NCBI GenBank assembly: GCA_948099385.1
Contig: CANUEZ040000107.1
Coordinates: 4,836,001 to 4,900,000, forward strand
Length of the DNA: 64,000 bases
DNA from: Fasciola hepatica
Taxonomy: Eukaryota > Platyhelminthes > Trematoda > Plagiorchiida > Fasciolidae
Direction of reading: 5' to 3'
A model generated the notes under the pieces. It searched no databases. It was not told the origin of the DNA and saw only the letters and a program-made list of their open reading frames with translations. The translations under genes were made by a program, and so were the position numbers. Below, one piece after another: positions 22,176 to 32,219 of this stretch (position 1 is the first letter of the stretch; each line of letters opens with the position of its first letter).

Positions 22176-23143
22176 ACTCACGCGCCAGTTAACTGGTGGG
22201 ACTCGTTCGCTATTGGTCATCCATGTGTACATGCATACTAATCAATCTTGCACAGTTTTTCTCTCCTGACCAGGCACTTTTTCCGTTCAATTCAACTCGG
22301 TGCGAATCCTTATAATTTGTTTTACATAAATCTTTATCTTGTCTCACTGTTCTTAGTCGTTGTCTTGACCTTTCGGTTATCCGTACTTCCAGTATCAATA
22401 CAGCCGGATGCCTGACAGATGTTTTCGTAATTCATTGGTCACCTCACTTCATATTGTATCAATTTGTCCTGACCTCCACTCCAAGATCAAGCATTCGCAC
22501 GCTCGAATGTCTGTTCCGTCTTATCAGTGTGAAAGTCGGTCGGTGCTCATTGCCGCATTCGCTCCACACTGCTGCGTTTATTCCCACTCCCATCGTTAGC
22601 GTTGTTATCATCATCCACATCACGATTACGGTAACCCCCCCCCCCCGTCCCTTAGCTCTCAATCGTCGTCGGCATTTTTGCTTCCGGTATTCACTCGAAT
22701 TTTTTTCCGTCCTACTATCCGAATTTGACTTTTATTAAGTGTAAATTCACAAATCAATCAATCAACACACACGGACTCCTCCATCTCCCTCGTTCCGTTC
22801 CGTTCCGTTTCACATGCACTGTCCCCTTACAGTGACAACATACCAATGTTACTCTACTTCCATCTACCCCTCTCTGCCGTCTTCATGACTTGTAACCATA
22901 CGACCGATGATGTATTCTGCGTATGCCTCAGTTTCCCTCTTTTCTATTATTATCACTACTTCAGTTAGACTGCTGTTTCCTTCAAGCCATCTATCGGTCC
23001 AATTCAGGTCGTCGTCCGTAATTTGTAAACAAATGCTCATGAGTAAGATGGAAGCTCCTTGTTGATGGATGGCCCCAGTCTCGTGACATGCATATCCCTA
23101 TGTATGTATGGCAAACGTTTGGAAATACCAATGCGTGATTAAA
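22176..23143 (+). other. Probable 3' UTR and downstream flank of the CHD gene
   Basis: No coding signal. It is pyrimidine-rich with a homopolymer C run near 22637-22648 and tandem CGTTC units near 22793-22812. The clearest polyadenylation hexamer is ATTAAA at 23138-23143. The actual end of the transcript cannot be set from sequence alone. Confidence 0.45.
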
Positions 23144-25016
23144 CTCCATGTCTGGTGGTTAATCTCATTCTGTATCTTCATTTCCATCTTTCTTCCTCTG
23201 GTCTGTGTACGTAATTGTTTATAAACTGGCTCCATCTATGCTCCAAGAGGGCATCCTGTATGCATTTTGCACGTCTTTTGTCGCTTAACTTTAGGTATTT
23301 CATTACACGCAAGAATACACGCGTTGATGCTATTTCCATCTTAAACATCTTCATTTAGTGATCCTGTGGAATCAGTAACTGGCAACGATTCGGACTCAGA
23401 TACCCGTCATCAACCTTCAAATATTAAGACAATATTATTTGAGTGATCCATTATGCAGAATTCAGAACGTGCGTTTTTGGCCCCGCTATCTTTGTGCTAA
23501 TCGTGGAATTGCTGATGCATCAGACAAACTGTCAGTGCAATCCAGCTATAGTCGTATTGCTGAAGGTGATAAGGCATAATTCACTAAATACTACACTGCG
23601 ATTAATCCGAGTAATGGATGTGAATGATGTCGAGGACAGGGACTTCCGCAGGAACAGGGAATCAAGAGCTGGTCTGACCAACTTTATCTGCCTTTCTTTT
23701 GTATCCTGTCATGTTCCATATTGTGTGGTGTTTTATCCCTTGGTAAAACCTAGTCAACAGCATAAGAAGCTAACCCCGAAACCACTAGGAATCATGACAC
23801 CACAGGAACGACATGGCACTCGGCAGTGAAACCCCACTCGTCATGTTGAGAGTTTCGGTGATAACCTCTGGGGCTGTCATGGAGTTGCGGCCTACTGGCT
23901 TAGGATAAACAAAACAACCCACATTTGCTCGAAGGCCCTTGCAAAATTCGTGCTTAGTTCTTCGTCTGATGCTGTTTGTCACTACTGGCCTTGTCCTCTT
24001 ACTAAAACAAGAGTTGTTAGTGGATACTTCTGCCCGTGACCGACCAACGCCCCGCACTAAATCATGGTTTGACCTTGCTCAGCACTCCTAGTCGTGGCCG
24101 AGGAGTGCAAATAACGCTGTAAATGTCAAGCTACTGATAGTTGCTGTTGCGTATTCACTTCAGTTGTGCGCGTTGTAAACCTTCGGCATCGGTGAAGATA
24201 AGATGATTCGGACCACGATGAAACCCTGGATAGTATTGACTTCTGTGTCCGCATTTAGTGAGACGTTCGTGAGTGGCTGTGAATGTTCACCATTGCTCCG
24301 GGCAACAACGTGGCTGCTCGAACATTAGTCCAGTTAATCAATGAGTTCGATACCCAGATTGTCAATAAGTGGAAATTTCTAGCATTGCTGAATTCGTTTG
24401 CATCGCATGTACCGGGATGTACACAACGGTGCAGCGGCGAGCACACTTCAAAGTGGGTTCTCAAGTTATCGGGGTTTTCTATCATCTACAGTTCCTTTGC
24501 TATCTCCAAGTACTCTGTTTCCGCGCAAGCCACAAGTTGGGCGGTTAGTGAATTGAAAATCTCGTCTTAGTACTGGCAGCATACTAGCAGTACATACTGC
24601 TCCGATGAGGTTGCTTGAATGAATTAAATTCGATTGCCGCTAGTGTCTCACATAATGAATGAGCAGCTCTTCACCTCTGCACCTTAAGGAGATATCGACC
24701 GCCTGAGATCTGGCACGTTTGGCTGTTATCCATGTTGACGATTCGTACAATTTAATCACTGATGAAATTCGCGACAAGCGGCATTGTAAGCGTGTTTCAA
24801 TAAAAAATAACAATTTACATCAACTAACCCGCCAATTGTTGCCTTCTGCGATTTCCACTCCAATATTCGGGTACCCAAATTTCATTCAATAAATTACCTC
24901 AAGATTGTAAAAAATAGAGACTGGTCTGTTATTCATACCAACCATTGAAAACCGCAGGTTATACTGTTTTCGGGGATAGAAAATCCTTAACCGGAGGTGC
25001 AGTTATTATCTCAGGA
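23144..25016. other. Intergenic, nothing recognised
   Basis: Short open frames on both strands with no family motif and no clear repeat relation to the rest of the window. Confidence 0.45.
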
Positions 25017-25509
25017 CGATTATCAATGAAACGGTCGGTACTTCCGAATGATCGCTATGCCAGGCGCCATCAATTTAGAGTGGAAATTTTAGTGGTGACG
25101 CTAATGTTCAATATTTGCCTCGTTCGTTCTAGTCTACTTGATAAAATGGTTAGTTGGTGGTATTTTTATTAAATTTTTTCCAGACCGTGAGCGCTCATCA
25201 CCCTTACAATCGAATTGCGTTCCATGTTCAGAGAGATGGAGCCCCCTATGAATAAGGGCTAACTGGTAAACGAATCGTCTCTTTCTATACTTTCGTCGTT
25301 ATGCCGGTAATTCCTCACCATAATGAAAAACATCCGATAGCGCTCTTGTCTACCCATGATAATCACAATATCAAGTACATTTTCTAAACAAGGGAAATGT
25401 TTCAGTGACAGATGCTTTTTCTCCGAAAAAAGATCTACCTACTCCCAGGCTCCTCTGAGTACGTTACCCGAGCCGTATCCAAACACTTTCGAAAATTCCG
25501 TCACATAAG
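25017..25509 (+). repeat. 493-bp inverted repeat, arm A
   Basis: It is the reverse complement of 27303-27795 across its whole length, with only a handful of substitutions by eye (about 98-99% identity) and equal arm lengths. The spacer is 1793 bp. The short open frames inside are mirrored in the other arm and carry no recognised motif. Confidence 0.95.
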
Positions 25510-26820
25510 TCCACTTTGTTTTTGTTCGATGTAAGATTCGAAACAGGTCAGTCTTCTGGATCCTACAGTCGCTATTCTCAATATCCACCGGAAAAGTGTT
25601 TAGCAGTGAAAATCTCGTCGAAATGTAGTAAACTCCCGAGGTTATTCGCACGATACTGAGATAGTGCTCATTATTTTGATTCTGTCCTGTATGTGCCCGC
25701 GTGCACACAGTGAATTGTTTCGGTAGAAATGACTGGTTTGGACTATTCGTTTTCCTGTCTTTTTCTGGTTCGCTTGTGAGTGCGCAAGGAGGGAAATCCA
25801 AATCTCAGCGAAAGATGGCCACCGCATTGTCTGAGTCAACCAGCAACCACGGCTCAGAGACTTGTAGTGGAGGATCATATAAGGCACAGCGCCAGGCGGA
25901 TGACAGTGACAATCCACCACCAAGGTGGACCGGCCTCGTTGCGGTTTGAAATTTACCTATTCTACTTACCCATCACCGGTCGTTGACTCCTTTGTGCGTA
26001 TTTGTTGCTTTCATCGTGGGTAATGGCATAAAGTTCATGGATAAGGCACAAACCGGTTCATTGATTTTGTCAAGCTCACATGCGCACAAAAGGCATTCAA
26101 GAATGCATTGGCATATGAAGTAGAATTACCACAAACAAAACAAATGGAATCTCACTGTGCCTCTTCTTTCCCGTTGTACTATTTTGTTTGGCACACAGCC
26201 TGAAATCAGGGAAGTGTGGAGTATATAATATACTAAGAATAACATCCGTAGAACTAACAGAAGATCACAGTTGTGATTACTCCGCAAACCCTTCTCAGAG
26301 GAGCATCCACTCACACTCATAGATTAGATTTTCGGGGAATTTTCAATAGCACATACTTTCCTTCTTATGCTGACATATTTTCGAGTCTCAGAAAGCTGGG
26401 TGTGACTGGGATTTTGGAATCGGATTCTGCGTGAATGACCGCGATGCATAACTTATGGGAACAAAAATGATATTTACGCGCATTTGAGGTCTCTCAATTT
26501 TGGCCAATACTCGGCCAGACTTTTCGCTTTCATCTCTCGATCGATTCGCTAGCACTGGCACCAGTTAATTGATTAAGATGAAATCACACGTTCAAGAAAG
26601 TGTACGCGCTGACTCATTTCTCGGACCACATTCAGACACGGACAAAAATACATATGCACAAAACTATTCTCATTTTTCTCTCCCGTCTATACTCGCTTTC
26701 CTACAGACCATTACTATACGTATAAGAACGATTTAAATGTCGCTTGTGCATACATGTATGCATAAACGGTTCATTCTCCGGTTGTATATCCACCACTAGG
26801 GGTTGAATTTCTTTGTATCC

Positions 26821-26983
26821 TACTGAAAACAATAGCAGTAGTTAGATTCTCACTTGCGGCGAGAAAACAGGTTGAGTTGCCGGCTTGCGCAGACAATGAG
26901 CGATATTGAGGTTGGCTAATTAGAGCTTCAAAGGTGCTTCATTTTACCGCGGAGTGATCGCATAAGGCTACCGAGATAATCCC
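26821..26983 (+). repeat. 163-bp inverted repeat, arm B
   Basis: Reverse complement of 28207-28369 with few differences. It lies inside the spacer of the A/A' pair, while its partner lies outside it. Confidence 0.93.
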
Positions 26984-26995
26984 GCCCAATAAAAA

Positions 26996-27302
26996 GTCTA
27001 TATTCAATTGAACGCAATGGATTCCACCATTCAGTGGCCAGGTGTTGTTTTATTCGAACGGAATGAAAGTTTACTAAGCAGCCGCCCAAAGGTGTTTTAA
27101 CTGACAGTAAAGGAATCAGCCAATCAGGGACTTGATCTACACAGCCATTCAGAAAACCCGGTTACGGGAGGAGCTCTGAACGAATGTGCTTCGCACCATG
27201 ATTTTGATTTTGATCACCCAGATTTCGATATAAACGGTTCTTGTACGCAGAATAAACGAGGTGGTTCAAATGCAGAGGAGTTTTCTAACAAGAGCTAGTG
27301 CA
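26996..27302 (+). repeat. Dispersed repeat, about 300 bp, also at 61015-61275
   Basis: It shares a colinear series of blocks with 61015-61275: TGAACGCAA, GTAAAGGAA, the CATTCAGAA/GACCCGG segment, ACCATGATTTT, AAACGAG and AGCTAGTG. A shorter match is seen at 57540-57640. It abuts arm A' of the large inverted repeat. It has no coding content that I recognise, so the class is unknown. Confidence 0.65.
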
Positions 27303-27795
27303 CTTATGTGACGGAATTTTCGAAAGTGTTTGGATACGGCTCGGGTAACGTACTCAGGGGAGCCTGGGAGTAGGTAGATCTTTTTTCGGAGAAAAAGCAT
27401 CTGTCACTGAAACATTTCCCTTGTTTAGAAAATGTACTTGATATTGTGATTATCATGGGTAGACAAGAGCGCTATCGGATGTTTTTCATTATGGTGAGGA
27501 ATTACCGGCATAACGACGAAAGTATAGAAAGAGACGATTCGTTTACCAGTTAGCCCTTATTCATAGGGGGCTCCATCTCTCTGAACATGGAACGCAATTC
27601 GATTGTAAGGGTGATGAGCGCTCACGGTCTGGAAAAAATTTAATAAAAATACCACCAACTAACCATTTTATCAAGTAGACTAGAACGAACGAGGCAAATA
27701 TTGAACATTAGCGTCACCACTAAAATTTCCACTCTAAATTGATGGCGCCTGGCATAGCGATCGTTCGGAAGTATCGACCATTTTATTGATAATCG
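27303..27795 (-). repeat. 493-bp inverted repeat, arm A'
   Basis: Inverted partner of 25017-25509, with the same length and near-identical sequence. Confidence 0.95.
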
Positions 27796-28206
27796 CCTTG
27801 TAATGTTAACGTGTAGCCTTGGGCCATTATTCGACATTCTATACCGGTCAAGTCCGATAATTTGCTTCTCTACTATGCAATTGTAGCGTTCACTTTTCTG
27901 ACTGGCTTTATTTTTTACTCTGTAGTATTTGCTTCATTTTCCTACTAACAAAGTTCTGAGTAGTAAGTCAAAAAATTTGACCTCCCCAGGGTGTACACAA
28001 TTTTTGTTCACACTGCACATGATTGACCCGCGAATGGATTGTCGATAAATACCGCGTCAATGGATGGGATACCACTGAACGAATACTACTTGAATTGTGA
28101 TTTTACTCGAGTTTTCACATGGAAGGCGCTGGAACATTGACCAACACGACCAGTTTATTCATAACAGGCATGTCCATATTGGTCGATGTACCACTAACGG
28201 TACGAT

Positions 28207-28369
28207 GGGATTATCTCGGTAGCCTTATGCGATCACTCCGCGGTAAAATGAAGCACCTTTGAAGCTCTAATTAGCCAACCTCAATATCGCTCATTGTCTG
28301 CGCAAGCCGGCAACTCAACCTGTTTTCTCGCCGCAAGTCGGAATCTAACTAATGCTATTGTTTTCAATA
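28207..28369 (-). repeat. 163-bp inverted repeat, arm B'
   Basis: Inverted partner of 26821-26983. The spacer between B and B' is 1223 bp and contains all of arm A'. Confidence 0.93.
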
Positions 28370-29778
28370 CGGAGCTCTCCTAGGGTAACGTCAGCTGTCA
28401 AAGATCAAAGGTCGAGTTAGTAGAAATGAGGCTGCAAGTCATACGTCAAGCTCTCGTCACAAGGTCGTCTCAGGTGCTCGAGGGATAACCTAATGACAAA
28501 CTTATAAATACAGTCCACGGCCAGCAGCACACATTCACTGACGATATCAACTCAGTTGGTGATGATACGCTTGCCATTTTAACGCTAATCCGAGTGATCT
28601 GAACACCATGGCAAAGCGATTTGATTGTGATGGTCTGACTTCACATGATTGGCTGGATACTGGGACTGAAGCTATAATGTCCGGACCGTATGCGGAGGCA
28701 TTCAAATCACTGGATTATCCTTCCCTCAAAAGTTCCTCGTCGATTTGGCTTTCTTGACGTACAAACATTCTAACTAGGACGGTAGGCTGTGGTTTCGTTT
28801 CCTCGATTGGAGGAGAATGACCGTCATCTACGATTACGGTTTTTGGTGCGCCTTCAGGTGATTCTCTGAATTGAATGTGACTAAAGTGACGTCGACTCAT
28901 GGACGCGTCTTTAAGGTTCGTGTTCTCGACCATGGATTCACCCAGTTCAGTTCAGTTCGAAAACAACCATTAACCGTTTACTGGGTGCGGTGGCTCTGGT
29001 GGCCATCCCCTAACGGCAGCCTCAACAGAAGATAATGAGAAGGAACAAGAATACGAAAGGAGTATTGGGAAAACTACAAAAATGGGTATGAACTCGATAA
29101 AGAAAGCTTGTGGATGCCTATTTGGCCATTAGTTGAGAAGGCTCCCGAAACCATCACTGAACTCTTGTCGCTGTTCTTTCACCTAAAATGTTTTTTTGCT
29201 GATGTCGTCAGTAAGGATTACAAGCATCCGGTGTGTTTTAAACTGCCTAACTGGCTTTAGTGCTAAGTCTTGTCCGCCAGCGATTCATCTCTCTTAATTA
29301 GTGTAAAACAATGACGATCCTATGCGAAGAGCGCAACTTATAGCTCCGACTGGTGTGGATGAGCAAGCCTTGAGGCCTAAATACCGTTGTCAGGATTCGT
29401 CTCTCCTTCTATCTATCCACGCCATCGATCGGCTATCCTGTCGTCGTGATTTCGTTGTCTCAAGCCTGGGGTTCGGCACAGCACAGGTGGTTTTTACTAA
29501 AAATGACGTCACTGTCTACCAACGCTGAGTCAAACACCCTCGCACGGTCCATTCAGATGTTTTTCCGTCGCCAAAGTAGGCATTTTCCCACCTATTTGTA
29601 CAAGCTACGGGTGTTTCAGTCCATGGTAGGTGTCGTTCTTTATGCAGCGGTGTGAGGGCAACGTATATTTACACTTTTTAGTATTTCATCCACAGCACAG
29701 CCTTGAGCGCTCTTCGTAACGTTCATTTTGAAACACTGATTCCGATCAAAGTTTCCAACGTCAAGATGGAGCATTTGT
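28370..29778. other. Unassigned; holds a short dispersed repeat and one unexplained open stretch
   Basis: 28634-28715 matches 42590-42668 in the same orientation (shared core CACCTGATTGGCTGGATACT-like and GAAGCTATA), so it is a dispersed repeat. About 29055-29260 (+) is open for about 65 codons and reads EYWENYKNGYELDKESLWMP in its first part. I recognise no family, and no splice sites clearly frame it. Confidence 0.45.
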
Positions 29779-29891
29779 ACTGAACCGCTGTCCAGTGAAT
29801 GAGTGACTCGTAGAACACGAACCCGAAACCCAAATCGAATAAGGCGAGTTGGTGATCTACGTGTCACTCGTTCTCTGGACAGCGGTTCAGT
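29779..29891. repeat. Imperfect hairpin: 40-bp arms around a 33-bp loop
   Basis: 29779-29818 and 29852-29891 are imperfect reverse complements. Both contain the CTGAACCGCTGTCCAG core. The right arm overlaps the start of the 33-bp terminal repeat of the BEL-derived unit. Confidence 0.8.
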
Positions 29892-30693
29892 TACAGTACT
29901 CAGTTTTGTGGGGGTAATTCAACCACAAGGGTCCGGGGATAGACTTCAAATCGTCTGAAACGTCTGGCGAGGAACGTATGCCGAGCAATACGGGACCGAG
30001 TCCTCGAAATAGGGCGAAATTCATGCTTTATAGTAGGAACAATCGACCAATCAGAGAAAGAGTGGGAGGCGTATATGAGACGGATGGACAGAGATACGAC
30101 CATGAAATTAGTTCAGACAAGGACCAAGAGGATTGGATGCACGTTTGACCTAGACTCTCACACAGACTTGGCGTAATCCTTAGCATGGAAGGAAAGTACA
30201 AAGGTCACTCGTGCGGTGCGGGTGAGAAAGCCGACAAAAAACGGAGGCAGATATGACACACAAGGTCGGGCACACATGACTCACAAAACTTGAAGGTCGT
30301 AGGCCCCTGGATTGGGCGCAATGAAAAATCGGTCCACTGTGAAAATACATTCATAGGGAAAACGGTAGGGGGAAGGAGACAAGGTAACCGGATTCAACAT
30401 GTGGAAGAAAAGGGAAGACATGTGGGTCGAAGTGGTTGGAAAGGGCGGGGTAGCACGCTGATTAAAGTCATGGGAGTGAGAAAAGGAGACTACGTGGGAA
30501 TTTCACAAATGTACTGAATTACCGTTACACCGGCCCGGAAATTCTCACATAGTGTCGTCGCCTGAATCACAGTTTAGACATGGTTCTCCCTACGTAGTCG
30601 ATTCCCGGCCCCTATGCTCGTTCGTACACCTCAGCGGGGAAAGTGAAGCATCTGTGGAACACGGGCCGTTCTCCATGACCTACGCTCCGTGCT

Positions 30694-31640
30694 TCACTCG
30701 AGAAGTCCTTCTACGTCAACAATTTGCGGATTTCTCGTCTTAGAATTCCACCGCTGGTTCGCACCATCACTGTCCGCTGGGCGGTGTCTAATGCATTGGT
30801 CGTACATGTGCCGGATTTTTTCAGGTAATGACAGTCTCTTAGATGACAAGTAATTGATCGATGAATTTTCGCTACCAACAGTTCTGCAGGGTCCGAACAT
30901 GACCCAACCCGGTGGGTTTCTCATCGCGTAAGGCTGGCCTAGATTCCCTATTAGTTGATCTTCTGCCCAGAGGGCTTCTGGAACATCGCACCCGATCAGT
31001 AGGGTCGCTTTCTTGGCCTTGATCCCCTTGAAGAGGATTCTACGTAGAAGTATCCATTTATCAGCTTCTTCAGCGATGGAATACTCCGAAATTTCTAAGA
31101 GAATGCGAGAAACTGGAAGTACATTATCAGTATGTATGTTCTCTGATCGGTCTACTGCCACGACGTCTACGCTGGTACTTCGGCTTGATATGGCTGAGGT
31201 TCCGGTCACCGTATTGACGGTGGGTGATATCCTTCGATGGGGTTCTTCGGGTTCATTAGTAATGGGCTCTGCTAAGGCCGCCTCTAGAGTGTCGCGTGTG
31301 CAGCAGGCCTCCACGTATTTTTCTACCCGAGAAGTTTTGTTTAACCATTCTGGATCCTGTTCTTCAAACTGTTCTTCCATGACGAGCGCCAACTTCACTA
31401 GTTCTATTTCATGTTGAACCCTCAGAAGCTCCCTCGAACTTCTGATCTTCTGCTCCTTTGGTTCTAACTCGAATTGCCGTCGTACTTGTCTCTCTCTAAT
31501 CTGAGCCCTCAGTAGGTTCGAACGAGCAAGGCTAGCCAGAGAATAAGCATTACTCCTAGAACCACGGCGTGAAACAGTGTGAGAGGGGACTTGCCTGTCA
31601 CGTTGTCCTCGGGTTTCGACTGACTTCTGGGCATTGGCAT
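30694..31640 (-). pseudogene. BEL/Pao Gag-protease fusion remnant
   Basis: The annotated ATG frame is 31398-30694, but the frame is open further upstream to about 31640. The N-terminal part is a basic/acidic helical Gag segment (SNAYSLASLARSNLLRAQIR, then HEIELVKLALVMEEQ). The C-terminal part has LLIGCDVPEALWAEDQLIGN and GWVMFGPCR, which is characteristic of the DUF1758/peptidase A17 region of BEL/Pao polyproteins. The join between them is too short for a full Gag with zinc knuckles, so an internal deletion has fused the two. The frame then stops before RT. Confidence 0.75.
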
Positions 31641-31828
31641 TTTTTCGCAGCTAACTGAGAGTCTTGAAGAATTGGATAGAATGGGAACTGAAGCGGAGGA
31701 TACCAGTCGGTAGTGGTTGGCAGATTCGTGACCCGATCGATTACAGTATTGTACTGGGGTAGAGCTGAAGGATTAAAGCCAAACAGAGTACCCGTCCAGA
31801 GTGGGTACTGTAGACTGCCGGTAGGATT

Positions 31829-32180
31829 CACTCGCCAAGATGAGTGTTCACCACCAGATGAGCCAAACTTGAGTGCTCGTTCAGCCAGAGTACTGAACAG
31901 TCAATGGGCTCACTCACCAAGTTGAGTGGAAGCCCAAGGTCGCCAAAGATTGAGTACTCGTCCAAATGGAATGATGCAATCGAACGGTAGCCAAGAATAA
32001 TACTCACCTAGACAGAGTATTGCAAGCAGTCGAAAGAACTCACTCACCAAGTTGAGTGACGTTCAGGGACACGCCAAACTGAAGATGACCTTTGTAGCCT
32101 GACTCACAGTTGAGTACTAGCCGAAACTTTTGCACTCCCGACGTAGAGGATTACCAGACAAACACTCACCAGTGTGAGTG
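31829..32180. repeat. Cluster of short palindromes of the type CACTCACC...TGAGTG
   Basis: At least five similar units occur in 350 bases: 31829-31846, 31911-31928, about 32000-32020, 32041-32058 and 32163-32180. Each pairs CACTC(A/G)C or ACTCAC with GAGTG or GAGTAT across a 4-8 base centre. Isolated GAGTACT and GAGTACTG half-sites lie between them. They sit at the 5' side of the BEL-derived frame. Confidence 0.8.
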
Positions 32181-32219
32181 AAACCGAAAATTGAGTACTG
32201 TAACTGAACCGCTGTCCAG

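Larger units (their letters stand above)
29875..32219 (-). mobile_element. BEL/Pao-derived deletion product bounded by 33-bp inverted repeats
   Basis: The ends 29875-29907 and 32187-32219 are reverse complements over about 33 bases with one mismatch (28 identical bases, then one mismatch, then TTTT). Inside, on the minus strand at 31640-30694, there is one open frame with a BEL-type Gag coiled stretch and a BEL protease end (see the separate entry). Inverted rather than direct terminal repeats are not normal for a BEL LTR element. It may be a fold-back unit that captured BEL sequence, or a rearranged element. I find no clear target duplication. Confidence 0.6.

Noticed and set aside
24945..25172. 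75-codon frame repeated at 27640-27837
   Set aside because: It exists twice only because it lies in the inverted-repeat arms; no motif or codon signal.
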